The notes under the pieces were generated by a model. The model was given only the letters and a program-made list of their open reading frames with translations. It was not told where the DNA came from and did not search any database. A DNA stretch of 64,000 nucleotides from Rhodovulum sp. P5 (GTDB taxonomy: Bacteria; Pseudomonadota; Alphaproteobacteria; Rhodobacterales; Rhodobacteraceae), in the NCBI RefSeq assembly GCF_002079305.1, contig NZ_CP015039.1, forward strand, positions 951,501 to 1,015,500. Reading direction: 5' to 3'. Every line of letters starts with the position of its first letter. Position 1 is the stretch's first letter. Position numbers and translations under genes: made by a program. This document shows, piece after piece, positions 33,543 through 43,310 of the stretch.

Positions 33543-35627
33543 CTAAACATAGGCGCCGGTCTTGGTCACCGTGATACGGTAGTCAGCCAAGACGAGGTCG
33601 ACGGGATCGGCGGTCGGATTGAAATGCACCAAGGCGACCTTGTCGTTGGCCAAGACATAGGCAGAAAGCATCACACCGGAGAGGCTGCCCTCGCGTGTTA
33701 CCTCCACATGATCGGAGGTTGTCGCACCGGCCACGGTCAGCCCCGTCACATCCGCTTCGCCGGCCGCGATGCTTGGCGGATTGTACGGAATCTCGGCGTA
33801 CGCCATTTGACCGCTGTTGTCGCGGATCCATGGGCGAACAGCCGGATTTGCGCCAAGGATGCGCGACCCGACGCTTTCCGCAAACCTGTTTCCAACGACC
33901 CAGAAACCACTGGCGATAGAACTGCCGAGAAGGATGCCTGTCGTGCAGTCTTCGATCACGTTCTCCCGGCATACGCCACCGCCGGAAATGGACGGCACAA
34001 GGATGCCGCGCCCCCAGCCTTTGACGATGTTTTCCCGGATCGTTGGGGTCGCGATGTCCTTGTCGGTCACCGAGATACCAACCTGATCGGCGACCGGTGC
34101 GGCCCCAAGGTTGATGACCGTATTGCGAGTCACCTGTGCGTTGACGCATTCCTCGACCATGATCCCGCAGGATGCATGGCTCTTGACCACGTTGCCTTCG
34201 ACGACCGGGCGGATATTGACGCCGCCGCCGTATTCCGACACGCGAATGGCGGCCGTCACGATGGTCGCCGTCTCATCCTCGCACAACGCCATGTTGTTCC
34301 GGAAGGCACAGTCGGTCTGGAAGCTCGAACTGCCGCTGCCCTCCATATGCATGACCGCGTGACATACCGATCCGGCCGCCAGCCAGATCGTGTTGTTCTG
34401 CATCGAACAGTTTTCGACGGTCTGCAGGAATTTGAGCGGCGCCGTCGTCCGGGACCAGTTGGCCCAGTCTTCGTCGGTGTTCGTCCAATAGACCGCATTG
34501 TCCGACATCGTGCAGTTGACGCAGCCCTCGACAATCGACAGGCCCCACCAGGTTGACCCATGCACGACATTCCCCGTCGCCGTCGCCCCGGTCATGCCCT
34601 CGAACGTGATCCCGCGCCGCCATGCGCCCTCGATCACGTTTCCGGCGACGGTAACGTTGGCATGGGGATAGGCGCCCGGCGTGGCGGCGTAAGGCTCCAG
34701 CCGTTCCGCGTGGATTGCAATGCGGCCGTCATGGCCCGCCTTCAGGGACACGATGTTGCCCACGATCGTGGACCCTGCCCCCCAGATCGTGATGCCATCG
34801 CCGCGGTCCTCCCCGTAGGACAGTTCGCTCTTTGCGCCCTGCCCCGCGCCGAGGCAGTCCTCCAGCCAGTTGTGATGGATGCGCGCGCGATACCATTCCC
34901 CGGTCGAGCGCTGGGAAATCGGGTTCTGAAACCCCTTGATATGGCACCCTATGACGGCAACGTCATGGGCCTCGATCTCGATCGCATAGGGCCGCGCCGT
35001 TGCGGCCGCAACATTGCCAAGTTCGCCGGGGTTGTCCATGCGAAGCCCGCGCAGTTCGGTCCCGTGCCCGGTCACCTTGATTGCCGCCTTGCCGTCGATC
35101 CCGCCCGTGAAGTTCAGACAGCCAGCACCGGAAAGACACAGCTTCTTGGCAACGACCACGCCATCCTCAAGGTCCAGGCGCCATCCCGCCGGATGATGCA
35201 GCGTGGAACCGGCGTCCAGCCGGTCGAGAATCCCCTGATAGTCAGCCGCGCCCGACGGGGCGAAGGCGGCAACCTCAAAGCCCTCTTGCCCCGGTTCGAC
35301 GTATAGCTTTACACCGCCTGCGGTCGTCAGGTGGTGATCCGTCGCCTCTGCTGCGGCAACCTTGTAGGTGAACCCCTCCGCACGGGTCGTCAGGACCTCT
35401 CCGGCCTTCACCGGACGTTCGCCCCCATAGCTCAACGCGTCATTCGCACGAAGGCTTGTGACATCGTCGACGTTTCGATCCGCAAGACGCTTCAGATAGG
35501 TCGTCCTGTTGGCCAGTTGCAGGGCCTGCTGGTTCAACGTACCAACCGGTCCGGCAACGGAAAACGCGCCGATTTCGATGACGCGAACGGCGTCCTCCCA
35601 GGCACCAGTTTCAGATAGATCAGCCAT
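33543..35627 (-). CDS. Tail-spike-like right-handed beta-helix protein
   Basis: A 694-residue protein. The N-terminus (residues 1-50, WEDAVRVIEIGAFSVAGPVGTLNQQALQLANRTTYLKR) matches the adaptor-like start of phage tail fibre and tail-spike proteins. From about 190 to 590 there are many coils of the parallel beta-helix type (repeated xGNVVxG, xxNxIxxxxxGI patterns, as in pectate-lyase and tail-spike folds). It has no signal peptide. Such proteins bind or cut polysaccharides. Its place next to a polysaccharide locus suggests it acts on that polymer, or is a domesticated phage spike. No phage genes surround it. Confidence 0.7.
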   Translation of the reverse strand: MADLSETGAWEDAVRVIEIGAFSVAGPVGTLNQQALQLANRTTYLKRLADRNVDDVTSLRANDALSYGGERPVKAGEVLTTRAEGFTYKVAAAEATDHHLTTAGGVKLYVEPGQEGFEVAAFAPSGAADYQGILDRLDAGSTLHHPAGWRLDLEDGVVVAKKLCLSGAGCLNFTGGIDGKAAIKVTGHGTELRGLRMDNPGELGNVAAATARPYAIEIEAHDVAVIGCHIKGFQNPISQRSTGEWYRARIHHNWLEDCLGAGQGAKSELSYGEDRGDGITIWGAGSTIVGNIVSLKAGHDGRIAIHAERLEPYAATPGAYPHANVTVAGNVIEGAWRRGITFEGMTGATATGNVVHGSTWWGLSIVEGCVNCTMSDNAVYWTNTDEDWANWSRTTAPLKFLQTVENCSMQNNTIWLAAGSVCHAVMHMEGSGSSSFQTDCAFRNNMALCEDETATIVTAAIRVSEYGGGVNIRPVVEGNVVKSHASCGIMVEECVNAQVTRNTVINLGAAPVADQVGISVTDKDIATPTIRENIVKGWGRGILVPSISGGGVCRENVIEDCTTGILLGSSIASGFWVVGNRFAESVGSRILGANPAVRPWIRDNSGQMAYAEIPYNPPSIAAGEADVTGLTVAGATTSDHVEVTREGSLSGVMLSAYVLANDKVALVHFNPTADPVDLVLADYRITVTKTGAYV

Positions 35628-36138
35628 TGCTCGTATTCATCCTTCCACGCTCTTATCCTGAGAATTTTCGAACCGGGCCGCGATATGCCGTGACCCGGCA
35701 AGACGAAGCCGCCGGTCCTGAAGAAGCCGCATCGATCACGCCCCGACCTGACCTGTGAACATCGCCGCCCCTTGGACGAACCGTTTCCGTGGTCCGTTCG
35801 CGGGGCTGGACTATCCCAAAGCGCGGTTTGCGGTTTCTTCACCGCCCGTGCGCTGCAACCAAAGGCCCGTCAGAACCGCGACCGGCAAGCAAGCCGCGCC
35901 GTCATGCGGTTGCTTCCTCGGGCCGCCGCCCTTACGGCGAATTCCATGACGGAAGATCGACGGCCCCCTCCCGCCCAACACAGCCCGATCAGCCCCAGTA
36001 AGGCATCACAAGAGGTTGGCCCGGCGTATTCGTCGTGGCTCAATAGGCGCGACAAGCGTGGGCAAGCGCGGATATCTATCTTTGCCGCCAAAGTCTCTCT
36101 TGCAATTGGGTAACGGGCAGGAGTAGCAAGGCGCCCAC
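35628..36138. other. Gene-free stretch
   Basis: About 510 bases between the beta-helix gene and tRNA-Ser. I see no credible gene, RNA structure or repeat; it should contain the promoters of both neighbours. Confidence 0.35.
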
Positions 36139-36228
36139 GGAGAGGTGGCCGAGTGGTCGAAGGCGCACGCCTGGAACGCGTGTAGGCGGGAAACTGTCTC
36201 CAGGGTTCGAATCCCTGTCTCTCCGCCA
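36139..36228 (+). tRNA. tRNA-Ser (GGA)
   Basis: Acceptor GGAGAGG pairs with the 3' strand TCTCTCC, followed by G and CCA. The anticodon loop CTGGAAC gives GGA, there is a long variable arm (GTAGGCGGGAAACTGTCTCC) typical of class II tRNAs, and the T arm is AGGGTTCGAATCCCT. Confidence 0.95.
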
Positions 36229-36732
36229 TAATTTCCTCAGGGCGTATTTTCCCAAATTGTCCGTGCGTTATCTCTTCGCGTATGCGGGGATAACCACCCG
36301 TTGTCACCACATGCTCATGAGAATGCAGCGGGCAGTATGATAGCGAACCGGGGAAAGTGACTCGTCGGCCCTCTTCGGAAAACCTGCTGCGCCGCTCCGC
36401 ATGGTCCCGCGGATTTCAATCCCTCTGCACGCGCGCCCAATCCATACTGCCTTATCAACCGCGCGCGCATGACGGACAGTGGCACCGTCAAGAACGGCTT
36501 CAAGACACGGCATCGCCGCGCTGCAGACCGACGAACAAACGGGAAATTCGTCTTCCCATGCTCTGCAAACGGCCTCAGATGTTTGAAATGAACAACGCTT
36601 TCTTCATCCAATTCGTCCATCCATCGGGGTGGCCCTTCCGTATTCGGCCTGTAGAGGTGACCCCGAACGGGGTCTCGAAAGCCCCGCGGATGAGACTGAC
36701 AGCCCGGCCCGCTGTGATGGGAGACCGACATA
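36229..36732. other. Gene-free leader of the phytochrome operon
   Basis: About 500 bases without a supported gene. It must carry the promoter of the phytochrome gene, but no convincing -35/-10 pair stands out. Confidence 0.35.
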
Positions 36733-39630
36733 ATGGACGACCTTCGAGAATCCGCGCTTGACCTCGTCCAGTGCGAGCAGGAGCCCATCCACATTCCCGG
36801 GGCCATTCAGGCATCGTCGGTCCTGCTCTTGTTCGACATGCAATCGGGGAAGTTGGCCGCGGCAAGCGACAATCTCGAAGACCTGTTCGGCGCTTCCGTT
36901 CATGACCTGATCGGCGCCGAGATGGAGCGGTTCTTTTGTGAACGGGACGCTGTCGCGCTCCGGACCGGACCCGAACGCCCGGACGCATGGACCTCGCGGT
37001 ATCTGGAGCTTCGGGACGGCATCGAAAAATGGGTCACGCTGTTCGAAACGGACGGCCTTCTGGGTGCCGAGATCAACACCTATGAAAGCTCAGACCACGA
37101 TTGCGTGGACTTTGGGCTTGATGTCGGCAAGGCGCTTGGAGAAATCCACCGATATACAGATCGGCTCGGCCACGCCACGGAAGAAAACATTCGCGAAATC
37201 GCCGAGATCGTGACTTCCCGGTTCCGGGAATTGTCGGGCTATGACCGCACGATGATGTACCGGTTCGACACAGACTGGAACGGCGAGGTCATCGGAGAGT
37301 CATTCGGTGAGCGCCTTGACCATTCGTTCCTCGGCCTGACCTTTCCGTCCTCCGATATCCCGCGTCAGGCCCGGCACCTTTTCCAGCGAAACCGGGTCCG
37401 CCCCGTTATCGATGTCGAGGGCGAAGCCGTATCCTTGGTCCCCGCCTTGAACCCGCGAACCGGGCACAAGATCGACCTGTCCGACTGCACGGTCCGCGGG
37501 GTCTCACCGGTTCATATCGAATACCTGCGGAACATGGGGGTGCGCGCCACGCTGACCATTGCGCTGATCGTGCGCGACGAACTCTGGGGATTGCTGACCT
37601 GCCATCACTATGATGGCCCCTACCGCTTGACCCCGGGCCGGGCGTCTGCCTGCCGATTGTTCTGCGAAGCGATCTCGGCAGCGCTGTCGCGGATCGTCGA
37701 GCGCTGCGAGAGCGAGACCGTTGAACGCGTGCGCAACCATCTGCGGCAGTTCCGCAATGACGTCCTGCATGCGCCCAGCAGGTCCGATTTTGCGCACTTC
37801 CTGCAAGATCAGGCGCAGACCCTGCTGAATCTGATGAACTGCGACGGTATGATCTTTCACTTGAATGGGGCCGACAATGTCTTTGGCGCCGTACCGAAAC
37901 CATCCGTTCTTTCCTGCATCAGAGACCGGCTTCCGAAACAGATGCGCCTCGTCCAGCGGGACATCTTCAGCACCCATTTCACGGCCGGTCTCTGGCCGGA
38001 TTTGGCCGAGGACGTGAAGGCAGAAGCCGCGGGCCTGCTGCTGTTCCAGCCCCCCGAAGGCAATTTCAGCCTTCTGCTGTTCCGCAGGGCGCGGCAGGTC
38101 GAGATGACATGGGCCGGGGATCCGTACAAACGGGTCAGCCCCGAAAAAGAGGGCGAACGCCTTCACCCGCGCGGTTCTTTCGACCTTTGGAAGGAAACCG
38201 CGCAGGACCGCGCCGCCCCCTGGGAACGGGAAGCCGCCGTCGCCGCCCGGGAACTGGCGATGGGGCTGAACGAAATCGACTGGCTTTTCGAATGGCAAAG
38301 ATCCGAGGCGGAGCTTGCCGCCGCGCGCGCCGAAACCGAATACAACGCCCTTCATGACACGCTGACGGATCTTCCAAACCGACGTTTCCTTCAACAACGC
38401 CTCGAAGAGGCAGACGGCGGGCCCTTTTCGACCGAGCCGCCCGCGGCGCTTATCCATATCGATCTGGACGGGTTCAAGGAAATCAACGACACGCTGGGCC
38501 ATTCCGCCGGCGACGAGCTTCTGGTCGAGGTAGCCTCGCGCCTGAAACACCTGATCCGGCGGGACGATTTCCCCGCGCGCATCGGCGGCGACGAATTCGT
38601 GGTCCTCGTCGCGCGTGGCACCGGGCAGGACGAGTTGCACGCGATCGGGCAGCGCATTGTTGATTTCATGGCGCGTCCCTTTGAATCGGAAAGCGGCGAA
38701 TGCCGGTTCGGGGCCAGCGTCGGGGTTGCGCTCTACGATCCGCATATCGCGATTGACGAGCTTTTCCATCGGGCCGACCTCGCCCTCTATGAATCCAAGC
38801 ACACCGGGCGTGGGCGCGTGACCTTCTTCAGCGACGAACTGGAACAGCGCCAGCGAGAGCTGCAACTCTTGGGCGGAGAGATCCGGGACGGGATCGACAG
38901 CGGGCAGTTCCAGGTCTGGTATCAACCGCAAGTCGATGCCGCCACCTACCAGTTGACCGGGCTGGAGGCTTTGCTGCGCTGGCACCACCCCACGCGCGGT
39001 GTGCTGTCGCCCGCACATTTCCTTCAGCATTCCGAAGACATGGGCATGTTGGCGGCGCTTGATCGCATCGGGATGGAAACGGCGCTTGCCGATCTGGCCT
39101 GGCTGCATGCGCGGGGTCACGACATCCCGAAGATCTCGCTCAACGTGTCTGCCCGCCGGCTTCAGGACCCTGACCTCATCGAAACGATCCGCGAGATGGG
39201 ACCGGAACGAAACGCCTTGAGTTTCGAGTTGCTGGAGTCGATCTATCTGGACGAGGTCGACCCGGTGATGGAGGCGAACCTGCAAGGGCTGCGGGACCTT
39301 GGCATTCCCATCGAGGTCGACGATTTCGGAACGGGGCGCACCTCGATTGTCAGCCTCGTCTCGTTGCGCCCCGATCGGCTGAAGATCGACCGGCAACTTG
39401 TCGAACCGGTTGTCAGGTCGGACGCGGCGCGGCGACTGATCGCGTCGATTGTCGAAATCGGGCAGTCGCTGGACATAGGCATAACCGCGGAAGGAGTCGA
39501 GACCGAAGACCATGCCCGGATCATGCATGATCTGGGATGCACGGTTTTGCAGGGTTTCCACTTTGCGCGCCCGATGCCGAAATCCGAACTTGCGACATTC
39601 CTCGATGGCCGTGAGAACAATGTTGCCTGA
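36733..39630 (+). CDS. bphP: Bacteriophytochrome with GGDEF and EAL output domains
   Basis: A 965-residue red/far-red light sensor. The PAS domain has Cys14 in QCEQEPIHIPGAIQ, the usual biliverdin attachment site. The GAF domain has PSSDIPRQARHLF (Asp208) and LWGLLTCHHY (His291/292), and the PHY tongue has PRGSF at 479-483. Output is a GGDEF domain with RIGGDEF (618-622) preceded by an RRDD I-site, then an EAL domain (EAL 745-747, ISLNVSARRL, DDFGTG, ITAEGVE). Both enzymatic motifs are intact, so it may make and break cyclic di-GMP in response to light. The heme oxygenase gene overlaps its end by 11 bases. Confidence 0.95.
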   Translation: MDDLRESALDLVQCEQEPIHIPGAIQASSVLLLFDMQSGKLAAASDNLEDLFGASVHDLIGAEMERFFCERDAVALRTGPERPDAWTSRYLELRDGIEKWVTLFETDGLLGAEINTYESSDHDCVDFGLDVGKALGEIHRYTDRLGHATEENIREIAEIVTSRFRELSGYDRTMMYRFDTDWNGEVIGESFGERLDHSFLGLTFPSSDIPRQARHLFQRNRVRPVIDVEGEAVSLVPALNPRTGHKIDLSDCTVRGVSPVHIEYLRNMGVRATLTIALIVRDELWGLLTCHHYDGPYRLTPGRASACRLFCEAISAALSRIVERCESETVERVRNHLRQFRNDVLHAPSRSDFAHFLQDQAQTLLNLMNCDGMIFHLNGADNVFGAVPKPSVLSCIRDRLPKQMRLVQRDIFSTHFTAGLWPDLAEDVKAEAAGLLLFQPPEGNFSLLLFRRARQVEMTWAGDPYKRVSPEKEGERLHPRGSFDLWKETAQDRAAPWEREAAVAARELAMGLNEIDWLFEWQRSEAELAAARAETEYNALHDTLTDLPNRRFLQQRLEEADGGPFSTEPPAALIHIDLDGFKEINDTLGHSAGDELLVEVASRLKHLIRRDDFPARIGGDEFVVLVARGTGQDELHAIGQRIVDFMARPFESESGECRFGASVGVALYDPHIAIDELFHRADLALYESKHTGRGRVTFFSDELEQRQRELQLLGGEIRDGIDSGQFQVWYQPQVDAATYQLTGLEALLRWHHPTRGVLSPAHFLQHSEDMGMLAALDRIGMETALADLAWLHARGHDIPKISLNVSARRLQDPDLIETIREMGPERNALSFELLESIYLDEVDPVMEANLQGLRDLGIPIEVDDFGTGRTSIVSLVSLRPDRLKIDRQLVEPVVRSDAARRLIASIVEIGQSLDIGITAEGVETEDHARIMHDLGCTVLQGFHFARPMPKSELATFLDGRENNVA

Positions 39631-40342
39631 GCCCGAAAAGGCCGCGCATGCCGACGCCTGCCTTGCAGCCCTGAAGGCCGCGACGGCAAACGCTCATGCA
39701 GACATTGAGGACGTCCCGCGCCTTGCCGCCCTCATCTCACCCGACCTGACGCTGAGGGCCTATGGGGAGGTGTTGCAGCGCTTTCACGCCCATTTCGCGG
39801 CGTGCGAGCCCGATCTCCTTGGCTGTCTGTCAGGGGTCGTCCCGGCCGAAGCGCTGGAGATCAGAACCAAACTGCCCCTCTTGCAAGCCGACCTTGCCGA
39901 TCTGGACCTTCCGGTGCCCCGGCTTGCTGCGCAGAAAGGCCCGGACTGTGCGGCCTCTGCCGCAGGATGGCTCTATGTCCACGAGGGGACGTCTCTCGGC
40001 GGGCGCGTCGTGCTGCGAAGCCTTCAGACCACCCTCGGCCCTTCACTGGGTTCGGCCAGGCGCTATTACGAGGGATACGGCAAGGCGACCGCCGCCAGAT
40101 GGAAGGAAAGTCGCCGCCTTATCGCAGGATTGATAACCGACGAGACGGCACTGGAGCGCGCGATTTGGGGCGCCTGCCGTGCCTTTGCCCAGATCGAAGA
40201 CGTCATGGTCTCGGATAATCCCGGCCGGTCTCATCTGGCAGCCTGGTCTGCTCTCCTGAAATGCCCTCAGTCTCAGGTCGCTTGTTCGCCGCCATGCCCG
40301 GCTGCGCGCGGTCAGGTGCCCGACAGCAGTGACGTCGGATAG
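39620..40342 (+). CDS. bphO: Heme oxygenase (biliverdin-forming, BphO-like)
   Basis: A 240-residue protein with the heme-oxygenase fold: N-terminal LKAATANAHADIED carries the candidate proximal His, followed by YGEVLQRFHAHF and the distal-helix GWLYVHEGTSLGGRV, matching bacterial BphO proteins. It cleaves heme to biliverdin, iron and CO, providing the chromophore for the phytochrome encoded just upstream. ATG 39620 or GTG 39611 may be the start; both overlap the phytochrome gene. Its last 31 bases overlap antisense with the next gene, and the tail is Cys/Pro-rich and unconserved-looking. Confidence 0.9.
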   Translation: MLPEPEKAAHADACLAALKAATANAHADIEDVPRLAALISPDLTLRAYGEVLQRFHAHFAACEPDLLGCLSGVVPAEALEIRTKLPLLQADLADLDLPVPRLAAQKGPDCAASAAGWLYVHEGTSLGGRVVLRSLQTTLGPSLGSARRYYEGYGKATAARWKESRRLIAGLITDETALERAIWGACRAFAQIEDVMVSDNPGRSHLAAWSALLKCPQSQVACSPPCPAARGQVPDSSDVG

Positions 40343-41298
40343 GCGATGGAAATGGTTTCATCCGCAAAATCCGAAAAGCTCTGGTTCCAATGGTGGCCGG
40401 GCCAGAGGATCTCGACACTTCCGGACCGGGGGCGATAGGCGGCCGTGTAAAGCGTGCCAAAGCCCCGATCGAACGCCAGAGAATAAAGCGGTGGGCGAAG
40501 AAACGTCCGGATGAACTTTTCCTGCGGTTCGGGGTGCAATGTCAGGCGCTGCAAGAGATAGCGTTCACGCTCCACCGTGGCGGTCAGGCGGGCATGGCTG
40601 TTCCACTCCACCCGCTCCTGATGGTTGGTGGCGACGGCGGCATGGGTGACCAAGGTCGGCCGGTCGGGGGCAAGATAGGCGGTCAGATAGCGCCGCTGCG
40701 CATCGATCACAGTGACGTTGTAGCTCATATGACACGGGACTCGCTTTAGGACATCGGCGGCCTGCGCGACCGTGGTGCAGGTCTGCAGCACGTAACGCAG
40801 GATCAACGGTACCCCGAACCCCTCGCCCACCGCCTGCCGGCCGCCAAAGGTAAGCGAAACGGCCAAACCATCCTCGTTCATTCCGTCGACCAGCCCGAAC
40901 AACCCGTCGGACATGCCGATCACCCGTCGTCCCAACCAGGCCGTTTTCAACAGGAGTGCATCGATGGCCCGCGGGTCGTAATCGTAATTCCGCACGAGGA
41001 GCGGCTGGTCACCAGGCCAGATCGCCTGGCTGCATCCCGACAGATAACGCGGCGGCGCGAAGAAGCTCAGAAAGCGCGCCTCCCGATCCCCGCCGCCGGC
41101 AAGCTCGGACAGCCGTTCCCAAAGCGGAACGAGTTCAGGCATATGGGTCTGCAGCGCGCGCCGGCATTCGATATAGGTGGGACGGCCGGAAAGGCCCTCT
41201 CTCGCCCACCAGTTCAGATAGGCCGACCGGTATTCGTCGAAGAGACCTGCCCATTTCGGGCCGGGACTGTCCTCGTCCATTGCTCGGAATGTCACCAT
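40312..41298 (-). CDS. Ntn-hydrolase of the acyl-CoA:6-APA acyltransferase (C45) family
   Basis: A 328-residue protein with the family motif GCSQAIWPGDQPLLVRNYDYDP, whose Cys89 would be the autoprocessed N-terminal nucleophile, and later MNEDGLAVSLTFGG, VTVIDAQ and TNHQERVEW. Members cleave or transfer acyl groups on amide bonds, including linear amides and acyl-homoserine lactone-like substrates. An 88-residue segment before the nucleophile would be released or form the alpha subunit. ATG 41298 was chosen; the frame extends further but without a ribosome site. Convergent with the heme oxygenase. Confidence 0.8.
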   Translation of the reverse strand: MVTFRAMDEDSPGPKWAGLFDEYRSAYLNWWAREGLSGRPTYIECRRALQTHMPELVPLWERLSELAGGGDREARFLSFFAPPRYLSGCSQAIWPGDQPLLVRNYDYDPRAIDALLLKTAWLGRRVIGMSDGLFGLVDGMNEDGLAVSLTFGGRQAVGEGFGVPLILRYVLQTCTTVAQAADVLKRVPCHMSYNVTVIDAQRRYLTAYLAPDRPTLVTHAAVATNHQERVEWNSHARLTATVERERYLLQRLTLHPEPQEKFIRTFLRPPLYSLAFDRGFGTLYTAAYRPRSGSVEILWPGHHWNQSFSDFADETISIAYPTSLLSGT

Positions 41299-41413
41299 GT
41301 CCTGAGTCTCGCGGAAAGCGGGGAGGGAGGCAAGCGGATCGGCGCGCATCACGGGCCTGCACAACGCGCGACACCCTGCAGGTTTTGCCGGATACTTCCG
41401 GACGGGAAAGGCA

Positions 41414-41830
41414 ATGAAACCTGAAACCGTCACCATCGAAGCGCCGGTCGACGGGTCGTTTATCACCATTTGGGAGCACTACACCGCGACCGCCCGCTTA
41501 CCCCGAAGGAACTTCGCACCCGACGACTGGTGCTGTGCTGTCGCCGAAAACGACCTGCGCGTCGGCAATACCTACCGCGCGCGGATGGGGATGACGGATG
41601 GCAGCTTCGGTTTCGATTTCGTCGCGGTCTATGACGAGGTAGTGGCACAGGAGGCCCTGTCCCTCGTGCTTGCGGATGGACGCACGGTCCGGGTGACCTT
41701 CACTCCCACAGTCGGCGGGACAAAGGTAACCACGGTATTCGATGCCGAGACCGAGTATTCCGTCGAGCAGCCACGCGACGGGTGGCAGGCGATCCTGAAC
41801 AACTTCAAGGCTTGCGCCGAGACCGCCTGA
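41414..41830 (+). CDS. SRPBCC (AHSA1-like) domain protein
   Basis: A 138-residue single-domain protein with the START/AHSA1 pattern: beta strand VTIEAPVDGSFITIWEHYT, W-x-C segment, FGFDFVAVYDEVVAQEALSLVLADGRTVRVTFTP, and C-terminal helix DGWQAILNNFKACAETA. Members form a hydrophobic cavity binding lipids or co-chaperone partners. The ligand is unknown. It lies alone, convergent with the ATP-grasp gene. Confidence 0.8.
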   Translation: MKPETVTIEAPVDGSFITIWEHYTATARLPRRNFAPDDWCCAVAENDLRVGNTYRARMGMTDGSFGFDFVAVYDEVVAQEALSLVLADGRTVRVTFTPTVGGTKVTTVFDAETEYSVEQPRDGWQAILNNFKACAETA

Positions 41831-41845
41831 CACCCATCGCAGGCC

Positions 41846-43297
41846 TTACATGATCTTGAAGGCCGGGTCTTGAAAGTTCTGCGGCTCGGTCAGCCCGCGG
41901 GCCTTGAAGCTTGACTTGATCCCCTCGATCCAGCGCTTGGATTTCTCGGTCAACTGGAAGTTAGCCGTCATCGACCGGCCGCGCGTGACGAGGATGCCCA
42001 GGTCGGCGCCCTCATAGCGGTAATCGCCGACATTCGAGATGCGCAGGAAGAACGCCTCATCCTCGGTCTCCACCGCCCGGCGGTGATAGTCGAAGCGGTC
42101 AAAGACCACCTGCCCGTCCGGCAGCATCCGGTAGATCCCCGATTGCGGTGCCTCGGTGATGATGTCGACCGAATCCTCGGTGTGCTTGATGACCATCTGG
42201 GACCAACTGTCGATCATGTCGGGGTCGGCCCAGCGGGCGTTCAGTTCCTCGACATCCAGTTCGAACGGCTTCTTGGAGAATTCCAGAAGGTGGAACAGGA
42301 ACAGGGGCGCATCCGCATGGGCAAAGGCGGCATGGTTGGTCATCGAGCTTGCGCCGGTGATCCGCGGGTTCAGCTCACCCAGCCAGATGTCGCCATTCTT
42401 CTTGTCGATCAGGAAGTCGAGCTCGAAATAGCCGCGATAGCCTTCCTTGCGCAGTTGCTCGCCGAACTGGAAGGTCAGTTCGCGGGCGCGCTGGCGGGTC
42501 TTGGGCGGGAAGGCGGTCGAGAAGATCTCGTTCCCGCACCAGCCGCCGCGATAGGGGGTGAGTTCCTTGAACCCCACAAGCTCCGTCATCAGCGGGCCGA
42601 CGATGGTGCCCTGCGACGTGGCGCATGCCTCGATGGCCGAGCCGCGGCAGTCGATCCGCTTCATGATCTTGATCTCGCCCTGGCCGACGATCTCATGCTC
42701 ATGCTTGCGGAAATCGGCCTCGGACTTGATGAAGAATGTCGTGTGGCCGCTGTCACCGAAGGCCGATTGCAGCACGAGGTCGTCACCCAGCCCCGCCTCC
42801 TTGCAAAGGTCCTGAAGGTGGGCGTAGTCCTTCACCTCCGACAAGGTGTTCGGCACCGACGGCACGCCGGCCTTGTTGCCCACGCGCACCGTCTCGATCT
42901 TGTTGTCCATCGCTGTGCGCAGCTTGGCCTTGGGGAACCAGACCTCGCCCCCCAGTTCCTTGGCCAGTGCCTCGGTCTTTTCGTCGAACATCAGGAAGAC
43001 GAACTTCGGCTTGCCGCCACGCGCCTTCACGTAGTCGACCACTTCCTTGTGAGACAGCAGATAGTTGTTGATGTCCTCGATCGACTGAAACTCGTCATGC
43101 GGCAGTTCCGAGGGTACCAGAACATTCGGATGGCGCCCGTCGAAACAGTCCATATAGCAGATATACTTGAAGTTCTTGACCCATTCATCGAGCCCGAGCA
43201 GGTTGAAATTGGTCGCCGAGACGAAATAGATCGGATCCCGGTTCGTATGGAAAAACCGCCGTATTTCCGAGATATTCTTCAGGGTCTTTTTCGGCAT
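41846..43297 (-). CDS. ATP-grasp enzyme linked to the decarboxylase
   Basis: A 483-residue ATP-grasp-type protein resembling those often labelled biotin carboxylase. It starts MPKKTLKNISEIRRFFHTN, has an ATP-grasp core (LVLQSAFGDSGHTTFFIKSEADF, GYRGYFELDFLIDKKNGDIWLGELNPRITGASSMTNHA), the last being the E-x-NPR metal-binding motif. It lacks a biotin-carrier domain. It probably ligates a carboxylate to an amine or thiol using ATP. It follows the decarboxylase by 13 bases with an excellent SD (GGGAGG), at the end of a seven-gene operon. Substrate unknown. Confidence 0.8.
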   Translation of the reverse strand: MPKKTLKNISEIRRFFHTNRDPIYFVSATNFNLLGLDEWVKNFKYICYMDCFDGRHPNVLVPSELPHDEFQSIEDINNYLLSHKEVVDYVKARGGKPKFVFLMFDEKTEALAKELGGEVWFPKAKLRTAMDNKIETVRVGNKAGVPSVPNTLSEVKDYAHLQDLCKEAGLGDDLVLQSAFGDSGHTTFFIKSEADFRKHEHEIVGQGEIKIMKRIDCRGSAIEACATSQGTIVGPLMTELVGFKELTPYRGGWCGNEIFSTAFPPKTRQRARELTFQFGEQLRKEGYRGYFELDFLIDKKNGDIWLGELNPRITGASSMTNHAAFAHADAPLFLFHLLEFSKKPFELDVEELNARWADPDMIDSWSQMVIKHTEDSVDIITEAPQSGIYRMLPDGQVVFDRFDYHRRAVETEDEAFFLRISNVGDYRYEGADLGILVTRGRSMTANFQLTEKSKRWIEGIKSSFKARGLTEPQNFQDPAFKIM

Positions 43298-43310
43298 CGG
43301 GGAACCTCCC

